A stretch of DNA of 64,000 nt, taken from contig CM052360.1 of the NCBI GenBank assembly GCA_028551475.1, positions 24,436,682 to 24,500,681 on the forward strand, written 5' to 3'. The first letter of the stretch is position 1. Each line of letters opens with the position of its first letter. Of the stretch, positions 45,680 through 57,500 are shown in pieces. Made by a program: the position numbers and the translations under genes. The notes below the pieces were generated by a model that was not told the origin of the DNA, did no database searches, and saw only the letters and a program-made list of their open reading frames with translations. Origin of the DNA: Casuarina equisetifolia. Lineage: Eukaryota; Streptophyta; Magnoliopsida; Fagales; Casuarinaceae.

Positions 45680-46960
45680 ACTCGAGGACATGAAGACATG
45701 CATTTACAAATAATTGATTGTTAATTATTAAGCCACTTAAGTGAGGTTTCGCTAAAAGATATAATGTGCTGATTTTGATTTTGAGAGCTGCAACTCAAAC
45801 TCGCTCACAATCATGATTTGTAACAAATGAAATTCTTGCCTTTGATCATAAGGTACCTAGTTATTCTTCTATTTTTTAAATTTGCTTTCACATATTCTTT
45901 CCTTCTTCTTTCTTCTTTTTTTGTTTCCTACTTTACATGATTTTTTCCCCTTGCTTTCCTCTTCTCTTCTTTTCAACGCATTGCAGAAAGACATAGTTTG
46001 TTTGCAATGGAGTGTTTAAATGCATATCTTAAGATCGGCAGCAATGTTGATGGATTATCCTTGCATTCTACAACCATTAGCATGTTTTTTTTCCTTGAAA
46101 GCAATGTCCAAGCTGGCTCAAATGAAGTCCTATTGAGTTCCGAACCAAGCTGTCTGCTTGATCTCCAACCAAGATTTGTAAAGAAAAATTCATTTTCTTC
46201 AGTCCTTCCAACTCTTGCTATTTTTCTTTGTAGTCTACATTTCCTCCCAATAGTTGAACAATCAAAAATGTTCAAACTTCTCACCTTTGCTATTGAGTTT
46301 CCAAGTGCTCTAAGAATTCCAAGTGGAACGATAAGATCTCAATAAAACATGCCAAGAAAAACATGTGCAATGCGATCATTGAGTGTGAAGTAACTACTAT
46401 TATAGTTTATTTAGTTGCCACAGAGACAATGAATTAATTACTCAAACTTATAGTTATTGAATCTCTACAAAACATTTGATCCAAACAAGTACACAAATGT
46501 CCTTGATAGCATTATCATATGCTGTTAAGATGTGCCTCATAAGCCCCCACAAGACAATTTACATAAAATGAAACTTTTGCTCTAGATTGTAATAAAGCTA
46601 GTAGCTTTTTTTATTTTTTATTTTTCCTTTGACATTGCTTTTCTTCCTTCTTGTTCTTTATTTCTGATTTAACATACATATTTCTTTATTCTCGCAGCTT
46701 TGTTGACTCATTGTTTCTACATCTTCTTTTCTTTTTTTCTTACTCTATTTTTCTCTCTTCTGTACATGTATGTCTATTTTGTTTCTTTAATCTTTTGCCT
46801 CTATCTTTCAAATAAGGTTTGTATGGTTCTTTATGGCCTATCAAAAAAATATAGGTCTCGTTATCTTGCAAACAATTTCTTGGTCAATTATTTTATAGGA
46901 TACTTGGTTAATAAAAATCAGGACAAAGTTGCACCTGTGTGGGCTTAGAATGACGGTGAA
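45680..46960. repeat. P-type and R modules, homologue of 9250-10230
   Basis: P words start near 45830 (AATTCTTGCCTTTGATCATAAGG). The tract TTTGCTTTCACATATTC at 45890 is continuous with its left flank. At 9245 the same tract instead abuts the NPF fragment. R words follow to 46950. Confidence 0.55.
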
Positions 46961-47315
46961 ATCAATTATAGCAAACAGTACAAAAGACTAAATATTCCCA
47001 TTGTTATAATAAGTATATAAGGAGTGTTGATCTTGTCAAGATAGATGAAATTTCGAACAATAAAACATAATATGTTCGGAAAAGCCAACTAGCTCTGCAA
47101 TTCACATAATTTTTTTTTCTTTTTTTTCTTTTTTCTGGTAAAGGAATCAGGTGTGGGTTTAACAGTCAATATCATTGAGCCTGTGAACTAATTAAAATCA
47201 TTTTGTTCCTCGGTTGACAAGAAAACCTTTTTCTTCATATCCATGGGTGCTCACCCAATGTTCCCAATAACTTTGGTGCACATTCATATATGTTTGTATT
47301 CGTTGCAGTAAACTC
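46961..47315. other. Unique spacer, nothing recognised
   Basis: This is AT-rich DNA with a poly-T/C tract near 47110. I see no gene and no second copy. Confidence 0.4.
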
Positions 47316-49080
47316 ATTGCTGAACTTACGCTTTGAGAGCCACTTATGCATGGAAAATATTTCAGAATTTCCCGGGTCTATTATAAATGATTTACAAGTT
47401 TTCTGGCTTTCCTTTGGTTAGGTAGGGAAGGATTTGATTTAGAACTGAAGTGCTTACTAGGGCAATGAGTTGGAAGCTTCATCATAGTGTTGTCCTATGC
47501 CTTACCTCTTTGGTTTCAGAATGATGCAAATGTGAGCTTCATCATGGCTAAGCCGTCGTTGGTTTGAGATTGGGTAAGTGAATGCTCTGTTTGAATTTTG
47601 GAATTCGGAGAAGGAAATTCTGGAAGTTTGAACTATTGGACTATTTTCAATAGTCCTCATTGATGTGGACCTATATAAATATGATTGTTTATCTTCAATT
47701 ATTTTATATATAATTGTTTTGTGGTCTATTTGTATGAAACATGTTGGGTTCATTAATGTTGAATATATAACTTGGTAGTGTAGGCTTATGTTTGCTATAT
47801 AGAACAGTGATGAGTTGGACTATATTAGTAGCACACTTTGTAAATGGCTAAGATCCCTCATTTACTTCTCAATAAATGCACTATGCGTCTACATTTGGTA
47901 AAAATCATGTTGGTGGATTAAAAGGTGTTATATATCTAAGCCTATTACTATATTATGCATAGTAACACATTTTTATATGTATCGTGTATAGTACTGTGCA
48001 CAGTAAAAGTACTTTTATATATAATGAATTGATAAAAGAATATAAAGATATAGATGAGAAATGTAAGAGCTTCCATTGTGTGTATTAAACATCCTCTCCA
48101 CAATCTTCAAATAGACTGACCTATCTCATCAAGCCAATAGTTTTAGAGAGAAAAAGAGAGTAAATCAAGCCATCATCCTTAGTTAGGATGAGCTATCCAT
48201 TAGCTAGAATGAGTTCCAAAGCAAGTACATTCATTCTTTGTCTGTTAAACTTTGTGTTCTAGATGAGTAGCAAGATCTTGGTTTTGAGCTCATTTAAGTT
48301 TGATTTTTCTAACATGAACACCTTGAAGAAGGCAAGTTCACGGATCGATCCAGTTTGCCTTGATGATGTTTCCATTTTTCTGGTTACAATCTATTTTTTC
48401 TCCCAACACTTGGACAAACAATTACCACAAATCCTCAAATCTCTCACCTCTGTCATTAAGCTTGCTTGTCTTTTGTGAACTCCAAGTAGAACAACTAAAA
48501 GATTCCGGCTAAGGTCTCAATATACCATGTCATGAAAAACACATGCAATGTGATCATTAGGCCAAGAAGGAATAGGGTCGGTACAATCATTTTACAGAAA
48601 TTATCTTATATAGATTTTGAACCGCTGATGATAGTTTAATTATAAACCAACAATTTCGGCTTTGGTGCACAATTCAAGCTAAATAATTAGCCTACTTTGT
48701 TAGACTAGAGTTATCTCCACATAAGGAAGTTCTTTCTTAGCTTGTCAAACTGGCATGTGGCTTCCCATTTCCTATAGAGCTCAATGACCTTTCCCTCTCC
48801 ATTTGCTTTGCTTTAATTTATAAGTGTGAGAGAGAGAGATAATGCTAGTAATATCTATGTTTATCAAAACCATTTGGGACTGGACAATGCTTACAAACAC
48901 ATAAATCAATATAAGTTGCCTTGAAAGAGAAGATTAACAACAAAAGTTTTATGAAAAATATGAAAATTAACAAGTAAATATTCTTCTCTTTTAAATTTAA
49001 CACCGTTTATTTATATTTTTAAAATTTTCATCATTAAAAATAACAATAAAAGAAATAGTTTCAATACTTTTTTTAGTCAC
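47316..49080. repeat. T module copy 2, split by an insertion
   Basis: The parts 47316-47633 and 48315-49080 together match 10231-11200. Shared words on both sides of the break are GAATTCGGAGAAGGAAAT and CACCTT..GAAGAAGGCAAG. No coding region is supported. Confidence 0.65.
47634..48314. mobile_element. Probable solo LTR (681 bp)
   Basis: The insert starts TATTGGACTATTTTCAATAG and ends TTTCTAACA. It is bracketed by TGAAC at 47629-47633 and 48315-48319, and the paralogous T copy at 10450 lacks it. The ends fit an LTR whose initial TG has become TA. No internal coding DNA is present. Orientation is most likely plus, because the TATTGG start resembles the common TGTTGG LTR start. Confidence 0.6.
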
Positions 49081-50334
49081 TTTTTGAAACATAAACTTAA
49101 GTTTTTTTTAAAAAAAAAACCATGAAATCTAACAAATGGAAAAGCTCACATGAAATTATATAAATTATTAGGTGCAATATTTATTGTTCCTTTGTAACTT
49201 TTTTATTACTAAAATTTTCAACATGTTATAGTTGTTATTGAAATTTAAATTCTTGTAACTAAATTAGTTAGGAGTGAGAAACTAGGAAATTTAAAGTTCA
49301 AAGTCTCCTTGTTTTTAACACCACCATAGATGAATAATACAATCTTAATTTATCCAACAAATTGGGGATTTCATGGTAACAACATATCCATTTTAGATCG
49401 ATTTGTTGGTGAAATAACAATAATGTGTTGTAAATACATACTACGAAAAACCAACAAATGTTTAAGAATGATCTCTGTTGATTAAAATTTTATTCCATCA
49501 ATAAAGTAGTAATTAACATTATTTTGAAATCGTCATATTGGATGATGAAATGAAAAACTACAATCGATAATTAGAGTAACTAAAAGAAAGGATTTGACTG
49601 CAAAGCTTCTTAAAATAACTTTTTAACTTGTATTTATTGCATATGAACAAAACAAAATAGAAGACGATTTCAAAATAGAATAGTCGAGATTCTCATCATA
49701 TTGGCTAAAGTAAAAAAAAACTATACAAGGAGAGCTTTTTTATTTTAAAATATAAAATCTTTATAGAAAAATATCATTTTGAGTGAGATTTAGAGACTTC
49801 AAATTTCTATCTTTTCATAGTTGTTGAAATTTGTAATGCTAAGATATGCTCCTCTACTTTTGTTCACTGCTTTTTATTAATGTAAACTTACATTTCAACC
49901 AAAAAAAAGTTATTTAAAAACTCCTTCATGACAAGAAGTCATTAACCAGACTAGTAAATACACATTACGCAATCAAAAAAATCCTAACATTATATTAGTT
50001 AAGAACAATTTTTTTATATCCATAAATTAACAATTAATATTATTTCAGAACTCCTTCATAACAAGAAGTCATTAACTATTTTTTTTTCTTTTCAAAATCT
50101 CATGGACGTTCATTGGCTAACACACAATCAAAATTTTTCAACGTTTTATATTTATATAAAATTTAAAAATTTTGAATTACTAAATTATATTTAGCTTGCA
50201 TAAATTTTTTTTCTTTTATTTCTTATTTTGATTCCATATAATAAATTCCTTCTGTGGCATGAATACTATAGTTACATCTTAGTACAAAGCGAAAATAAGA
50301 AATGCAAACCAAACTATTTGCCAACAAACTTTGC
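49081..50334. other. Very AT-rich spacer, no gene
   Basis: About 1.25 kb is rich in A- and T-runs with no ORF of note and no second copy in the window. The phrase CTCCTTCATGACAAGAAGTCATTAAC occurs twice about 130 bp apart (49921 and 50050). This is a small internal duplication. Confidence 0.5.
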
Positions 50335-51070
50335 CAATGAACTTTTTATTTATTGACGCCAAGCTCTTCTAAACTACAAAGTTTAATCAAAAGAAAATAA
50401 GTGAAAATTAAACATTGGACCTTGACTCATAATGCCCACAGATTCGATTCTCATCATTTAATAAAAACCTAGATTGTGAGATTTTGCAGAGAATGCTAGG
50501 AAGTTTTCAGACGGGAAATGTTGAATTTCATGAAATTGATGGCAATGTTGTATCTTTCAAAAAATTTCTTGATCGGTTTCCTTTTTGGGTACTTGCAGTT
50601 TCTCAAGGATTATCTTGTTCATCCTCCACTAAGCATTATAGCCAATTAATTCAACTAGCTATTGCAAGAAAAGAGTTTCATATCTCTCTCAGGAGCAGTA
50701 AAATCTCTCTTAACTGTGAGAGCAAAGAAGAGGGGATGCTGGTGAAGTTGATGCTTAAGGGATTTCGGGATTAAAAAACGTTGAACATCCTGGGACAGAC
50801 TTTGTGAATGTACATGAAGCCATGGCGATAGCATTTACACGTCAAAATCCAGACAATGGTTCACATCTTTACCTGGCAATTTCGCTTTGGTGCAGGAATT
50901 GAAGCAAAATGTTTAGTCTTCACGGCCGAACTACAATAGTCACCCGCAAAGCATACAAACTTGTTAATTCCATACGAATTGACCTAAATTAGTTGATGCT
51001 TGGCGCCATTCCATTAAAGCAATCAATGTAAGGCCACGTTCAAAATGAAAAGAACTTAAATTCAAGATTA
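50335..51070. repeat. U module copy 2
   Basis: This matches 11270-11770 and 19960-20290. A 96-codon plus frame (50484-50774) reads MQRMLGSFQTGNVEFHEIDG and SFKKFLDRF. It is shifted or broken in the other copies, so it is not called as a gene. Confidence 0.5.
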
Positions 51071-51693
51071 AATTGAAAACATTGTTTGCAAAGTTCAAAA
51101 TCGATATCCACATAAACTACAAAGGATTGGCATTTTCAGAAGAAATTTTTCTTTTATGAGACAAAAAATGATACTCAACTTAATATAACAATTTTCATCT
51201 ACCAATGCTAATTTATTATAAGCCTTTGATAATTGTCAATCACCGTAACAATATTATGCACCAATATTAAGAGGAGGACAAGGGCATCTCTCAGAAAGTT
51301 TCTTCTCCTATTTTCTTTAAACTCCGTTTCACATTAAGTCCCTTTTTGCCGCACTGAAGGAATTTCATTAGTACGTTTCAGTGCCGCTTTCTTCCCCACG
51401 AGGGAAACACAATTTGGAGAGTTCATCGGCAGTGATTAGTAGCCACAGATTAAAGCATGTCTTGCATACTGCAGCCCTCACCAAGCTTCCGTTAAAATAG
51501 AGAAGGTTGCTTGCTGTCGGCATGCAAGCACATGTAGGGATGGACAATTATGAGCCATATTTTTTGACACTTCTACTACAATATATTGCGTGATTCTTCC
51601 ACAAAATCATTTTTCTATTGTCAGAAGATAACATTTGATTAAGAAACGAAAGCATAAATCTATGATGCCACTTTAAGGTACTACACTTCAAGA
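51071..51693 (-). pseudogene. X family copy 3, heavily decayed
   Basis: The minus strand between about 51600 and 51340 retains words such as CRQQATF, VCKTCFNLWLL and KKAALK in shifted frames. It ends just before the DC1 stop at 51694, as X copies do near other DC1 3' ends. Confidence 0.4.
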
Positions 51694-52073
51694 CTAGCAT
51701 CGTTGTTTGCAATCATAGTGGATTTGAATGTTACATTGAGTGCATTCAAGAGCCACACCATGCACAAATCTTTTATTATAATAAGCACATGCATCAAGCT
51801 CCTTATTTGCTTGGACAAATTTCAAAGGATGCTAGTGGTTTTTCTTGTGCAAGAGTATTTCCAAATTTAATATGTAAATTCTTTCCAGGAGCACATTGGA
51901 TATGGGAGGCAAAATCACATTCTCCACAATAATAAAACCAATCTTTTGGCTTTTTTTTTTCTTCACAAATGAAGCAATAATATTCTTCTTAAGTTATCTT
52001 CACATCTATGGGTAAGTTTGAGAATATGTGGATCACATGGATGCCTCACCACAAGTGGAAGAGTTACGCATGC
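51694..52073 (-). pseudogene. 3' remnant of DC1 copy 7 beyond the premature stop
   Basis: Sequence equivalent to the last two DC1 half domains is still present: RHPCDPHILKL, FICEE-type words, DWFYYCGECDFASHIQC, ALECTQCNIQIHYDC, then TAG at 51696-51694. It lies in three different frames because of 1-bp indels near 51992 and 51840, so it would not be restored by readthrough of the TAG alone. Confidence 0.8.
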
Positions 52074-53612
52074 CTAACATAATGTGAATTGGCAAATAGT
52101 GCACCGGAACTTCCACACCATCCCGAACCATCCGAACCTTTTACAACCGTTGCTTCTTTCATCACTTTGAGTAGCAAGGAAGAGAGGATGTAGATGACTT
52201 TGGTGGTTAAGGGTTTCTGGAATGAAAAGACATTGAACATCTAGCTTCAGTTCCCGACATTCATTACAAGTATAAGCGAAGCCGTGACGTAGATGGCCAC
52301 AACAATCACACCTAAACACTTCCATGGATGGTGCAGTTGTAATGGCTATGAGTGGATGTCGGTGAAATGGGCCTCGCGTAACGGTCTGGGGTAGTTTGGC
52401 ACATTTATGGTGGAGAAAAAAATTGCAATGCTTACAGCTATCAAATGGGAGAAAGATAATAAGTAGCATGCATGCCTCACACCGTTTCTCATCCTGGGGC
52501 TCTTCATGGTTGAGGATTACTTCATGGTTGAGCATTACTTCATGTTGTGGATGACTAAAATGGTTCATCTTCAAAGGACTTGATGTTTCCCCCTCTCTTG
52601 CATTTTCAACCAAATAGACCATATGTGCTTTATACTCATTGAAATTAATTGATACACTCTCATCTTGCCTCAAATCTTGCGAAGCTTTTGCACACAACAT
52701 GTGAACAATGTAATCACACTGTTGACAAAAATAAGCTCCACCCTCTTTATTCACCTTTTTATAGCAAAGGTTACAGAATATAATATCCTGTTTCTTGACT
52801 TGGGGAATAGAATATGTGCAGCGGAGAGAGTGATCATGTGTTGTAACTTTAATGGTGTAAGGAAATTTACCACACTTAAGGTGAGTCAAGAATCGGCACA
52901 CACTACATACGTAGGCCCTACCCTCCCTTTCGTCACCACCACAAGCTTGGCAAGTGAATGGAATCAGCTTACGAAGGAGGAAACTTTCGTGATGGTGGTC
53001 GTCATCAGCACTAATTCGCCGACGGGAAAGGCATTTGATATGGATGTCAAAATCGCAGGGGGGACAACGGTAACGCAAGGATAGACTTCCTATATCCCCA
53101 CAAACATTACAATAATACGAATACCCCTTCTGAAGACTAAAGGTATGGTCTGGGTGTATGGGATGATGTACGACGTGGGATAGGTGAGCACAGGATTTAT
53201 CAAGAAGGAAGGAGCAGCCGGGGATGGAGCATTTGTAGGCAGGACCATATGCCGTTTCCCTGCATCCCCAACAAACAACCACCTCATTGCCATTATTCCT
53301 CACCTCTTCTCCGTAAATTAAGTGATGTCTTTCCCAAAAACCATGATGTTTCACAAACCTCTTGGGGCATGATGCATGTTGGAGAAACTTACACTCCAAG
53401 CATTTGTAGGCGGGGCATCCTGATACTGCTTCTTCACAAAGGCTGCAAGCAAAATTGTTCTCGGCACCACTTTCTACTTCTTTGGTATCGCTTTCCAACT
53501 CTTCCGCATTACTTTTTATCTCTTCGACATTTTTTACCATCTCTTTGGCATCAATTACCAGCTTTTCACAAAAGATCAAGTGATGCCACAAACTACAATC
53601 TGCAAACTCCAT
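52074..53612 (-). CDS. DC1-domain protein, 512-codon ORF (copy 7), truncated by a stop
   Basis: This is the best-preserved gene of the array. The start MEFADCSLWHHLIFCEK is shared by all copies. DC1 half domains follow at about residues 56-85 (CSLC...CPAYKCLEC...HASC), 95-141 (CWGC...CSIPGC), 165-195 (CNVCGD...CPPC), 209-247 (CQACGGDE...CSVC), 280-308 (CNLCYKKV...CQQC), 378-404 (CEACM...CKHC) and 435-461 (CDCC...CNEC). The ORF ends TLC-TAG at 52076-52074, where sister copies have TLCWAC or NLCWKC. About 125 C-terminal codons are thereby lost. No signal peptide or membrane span is visible. DC1 proteins bind zinc, and their partners are mostly unknown. Expression is doubtful because a copia element sits about 150 bp upstream. 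Confidence 0.8.
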   Translation of the reverse strand: MEFADCSLWHHLIFCEKLVIDAKEMVKNVEEIKSNAEELESDTKEVESGAENNFACSLCEEAVSGCPAYKCLECKFLQHASCPKRFVKHHGFWERHHLIYGEEVRNNGNEVVVCWGCRETAYGPAYKCSIPGCSFLLDKSCAHLSHVVHHPIHPDHTFSLQKGYSYYCNVCGDIGSLSLRYRCPPCDFDIHIKCLSRRRISADDDHHHESFLLRKLIPFTCQACGGDEREGRAYVCSVCRFLTHLKCGKFPYTIKVTTHDHSLRCTYSIPQVKKQDIIFCNLCYKKVNKEGGAYFCQQCDYIVHMLCAKASQDLRQDESVSINFNEYKAHMVYLVENAREGETSSPLKMNHFSHPQHEVMLNHEVILNHEEPQDEKRCEACMLLIIFLPFDSCKHCNFFLHHKCAKLPQTVTRGPFHRHPLIAITTAPSMEVFRCDCCGHLRHGFAYTCNECRELKLDVQCLFIPETLNHQSHLHPLFLATQSDERSNGCKRFGWFGMVWKFRCTICQFTLC

Positions 53613-53696
53613 CTTTGTCTCTCTCCTTTACACCCACAATCACACAAACACACAGGGAAGACAAATATAGTTAGGATTCAAATTTTTTATGAGAGC

Positions 53697-53761
53697 ATAT
53701 GTTTAGCATGATTAGTAGACATTTATCAAATGTGAAAATTAATTGGTGACAATTTATTAAC
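53697..53761 (-). promoter_or_regulatory. Conserved DC1 upstream block, cut by copia insertion
   Basis: CATATGTTTAGCATGATTAG, TTATCAAATGTGAAAATTAA and TTTATTAAC lie 85-150 bp upstream of 53612. The block continues at 59546 (ATATTCATCTTAAAGCATTT), with the younger copia element in between. Confidence 0.5.
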
Positions 53762-54134
53762 TGTTCGGATATGTGGTTACATGGGCAGCCACGTCACCAC
53801 TAGTGGCTGCCCTGTTAGCTACTTACTTAGACAGCAGCTACTTTCGTAGCTGCTGTAAGACACTCCACCGCCAGGCAGCACGCGCAGCAGCTACTCACAG
53901 TAGCTGCTGTGAATCACCTCCAGTAGCAGGGACGTGCGCGACGTGTGGAGACAGGACGTGGAGAAGCTTATCCGTTCCTTCTCCCCGTTGTGTTTGCTTT
54001 CTTCTTCTATAAATAGATGTTGATATCGTAATGTAAAATAACCCACGGGAACAATAACCCGTTTGTATCAAGAGGTTTTCTTGCTTATATGAATGAAATG
54101 AGCAATTTTTACCTATATTCACGGTTTTTTGACA
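53762..54134 (+). repeat. 5' LTR of the younger copia element (373 bp)
   Basis: U3 holds three perfect inverted repeats (arms at 53783/53803, 53831/53846 and 53885/53900) and a CCACGTCA word inside the first. A TATAAATA box at 54008-54015 follows. Confidence 0.92.
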
Positions 54135-54148
54135 TGGCATCGAGAGCC
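54135..54148 (+). promoter_or_regulatory. Primer-binding site of the younger copia element
   Basis: TGGCATCGAGAGCC directly after the LTR resembles the initiator-Met tRNA site TGGTATCAGAGC with small changes. Confidence 0.75.
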
Positions 54149-54563
54149 TAGGTTCTTTATTTTCCGAATCGAGCTTAAAAACTCGTTCGTTTTCAATCGA
54201 TCCAAATCGCTTCCGCTCAAAACCCACAAATCGGAGTTTTCTAGCTAATTTCCGGTCAAAACCGACCATAAAAAAGCCCTCCGACGCTTTCAAACACACC
54301 GGACTGCAGCCCCACCGTCGCTGCATCTATTCTGGTGACCTAACTCCAAAACGGCGTAGTTTTGATTAATTCATCCATTTACAAAGACGACGATCAAAAC
54401 GACGTCGTACCATTGTTTTCGTTTTAGTGGAACGACGTCGTTCGCTTACTTAATCAGCCTCTGAAACGATGACGCTCCACTCGAATGACACCACACTCAA
54501 CAACGACGCCGTTTCTCCCACCAAACGACGTCGTCCAGCCCTCCAATTCCTCCGACCGGCGAG

Positions 54564-57500
54564 ATGGCAGGTTCCAGTCAATCTACGCCACCGTATGTGC
54601 CGCCGCATCGAACTGGAGGAGACCGAGCAGACTTTCACACCTATCAACGTGCTCCTCCTCTCACTCCGCCGCACCAAGAATCGGATAATAGGGGCCAAAC
54701 CCTAGATTATTCCGACCTCCTTTTTCTGCTGCTCGGAGACACAAATTCGATGTCGTTGGTAGCAATTACGCTCGACGGACCGATGAATTACGCAACATGG
54801 AGCGAGACGATGATGATCGCGCTCTCAATTAAAAACAAATATGTGTTCGTCGACGGCTCTTACACAGCGTCGAAACCCGACTCACCGACCCGAAAACAGT
54901 GGAAACGGTGCAACGATCTCTGCCGCGGATGGATTCTGAATTCGATCACCGACCACCTTCACAACGGCCTTCTCTACACCAAAACGGCAGCCGAGATGTG
55001 GTCAGAACTTCGCAGCCGGTATCAGCAGGTCGACCGTTCTAGGGTTTTTAACCTAACTACTGAATTGTGCATGATTTGGCAAGGTGGAGAACCAATTGCG
55101 ACCTATTTTGGTCGACTGAAACAGCTCTGGAACGAATTCAACTCCCTGATTAAGCTGAAAAGGCCCAGAATGTACTCGTTTGAAGAATGGTAGGAGCACG
55201 AAGAGGAAATGAAGTTTTTTCAGTTCGTTCGTGGCCTAGATGATCACCTTTTGCCAATTCAGGAGCAAATTCTTCTTATGCAGCCTCTTTCAGACCTTTT
55301 GCAGGCCTATTCGATACTCTGTAAGGCAGAATATCGCCGGAGCTCGTCGAGGAGGACAACCGGTGATTATGTGTTTGTTGCGGCGAAAAGTCGACCCAAC
55401 GCAAAAGGCCCAGGAGGCGGGTCAACAGTTATTGCGGCAAGCGCACCTATGGGGACGACTTCCTCAGGGGCTGAACGACCAGTCGCGGGGGACGGGTCGT
55501 ATATGCGCTCGGCTCCAAACGACATGTCGTTTACGCTAAAGGCAACGCGAAACGACAGGTCGTTTAGGGGCAATCAAACTAAAAATGACCAATGTACCCT
55601 TTGTGGGAGGAAAGGCCATAAAAGGGAAGAATGTTATCGTTTGATGGGTCCCCAATGCGAATATTGCAAGGGATATGGTCATGAAAAAAAAGGAATGCTA
55701 CAGACTTCATGGTTATCCACCTGGACACAGAAATTACAAAGAAGAAGCCAAAGCCAATTTGGTAGCGGATGATCCAGACCATGTCTTCATCACCAAGACA
55801 GACTACCAGAAATTCATGGGGTTCCTGAACAACAAACAAGACAATCAAGCTTACCTGGCAGGTACATCTCACTCTTTAAATCAATGTTGGATAATTGATT
55901 CTGGTGCTAGTGATCATATTACTTCAAATTTACCATGCTTGAAATCGATTATGCCATGTGGCTCTAGATCTAGAAAAGTTAAATTTCCTAACGGTGATGG
56001 TGCATTGGTGACACATATTGGCAACACTAGCATATCCAAAACATTGAAATTGAACATAATTCTATATTCTCCTGATTTTATGTTCAACCTTATATCTGCC
56101 TCAAAATTCTGTCATGAAAATACATGTCGCATAATATTTTATGCAGAATTTTGTGTCTTTCAGGACCTTTGGACGAGTGAAGTCAAAGGCCTCGGTAGGG
56201 TTAGAAATGGCCTCTACTATTTTATTGCATGTCCATATAGAAATGATGTATCCCAGCCTTCAGGACATGTTTTAACTTTTGAACATTCAAAATCTGCGTG
56301 TAATATTTTAAATTCTGAACTTTGGCATTGTAGACTCGGACATATGTCTGATGCAAAATTTCAATATATTGATGATTTCAAATCTGCAAAATTCTCGAAA
56401 CATGAGCCTTGCATGATTTGCCCACTTGCGAAACAAACTTGCAATTCCTTTCTTACGCGCAATCACATTGCGCAAGGGAAGTTTGACCTAGTCCATATAG
56501 ATGTTTGGGGACCATACAGAATCCCCAATCATGATGGGTCAAGATATTTCCTCACACTAGTCGATGATTTTTTACGGGGAACTTAGACATTCTTGATGAA
56601 AGTCAAGAGTGAAACATATTCACGACTAGAAGAGTTCTTGAATTTAGTAAAAAACCAATTCGACACAGAAGTCAAGTGTGTTAGAACAGATAATGCACTT
56701 GATTTCTTCAATTAGCATATAAGACAATTGTTCACCTCCCGAGGCATCAGGCACGAGAGTTCATGTGTGCACACACCACAACAGAATGGTGTTGTAGAGC
56801 GCAAACATCGTCACATCTTGGACGTAGCGCGAGCTTTGAAATATCAAAGCTCAATGCCTGACAAATTTTGGGGGGAATACATACTTACTGCAACTTATCT
56901 TATCAATAGGATGTCATCCATGGTTTTGCATGGAATCACACCTTTTGAAAAACTTTTTGGAAAATCGCCAAAATTCTCACATCTTAGAATCTTTGGATGT
57001 TTATGTCATGCCACCACCGTAGGATCAAAGGATAAGTTTGCCCCCCGAGCAATCCCTAGCATTTTCATGGGATATGCTCAAGGTCAGAAGGGATACAGAT
57101 TATATGATCCTGAAAAGGATAGATTTTTTGTAAGTCGAGATGTGAAATTCCATGAGGATATCTTTTCCTTTTCACAAGTAGGGGCCAAATCACATCCTAC
57201 CATGCAGGTACCTTCGACGGAACTCGCCCAAAAGGCTCCGGAAATGCATGAATTTGAGATACCTTCTAACCCCACACATCCATCTTCCACTCCAACTGAT
57301 CCTATAAGCCACCATACAGATATACCACCACCACCTTCAACTGAACCATTTGACATATTCTCTGATGATGAAACCATACCCACATCAAGCAATTCACCTG
57401 AACAATAGCCACAGGCAACCCCTTGACGTCCTACTAGGAATACCAGACCTCCTTTATGGTCGAAAGACTACATATGCCCTACCATCCATATAGTAGAAAC

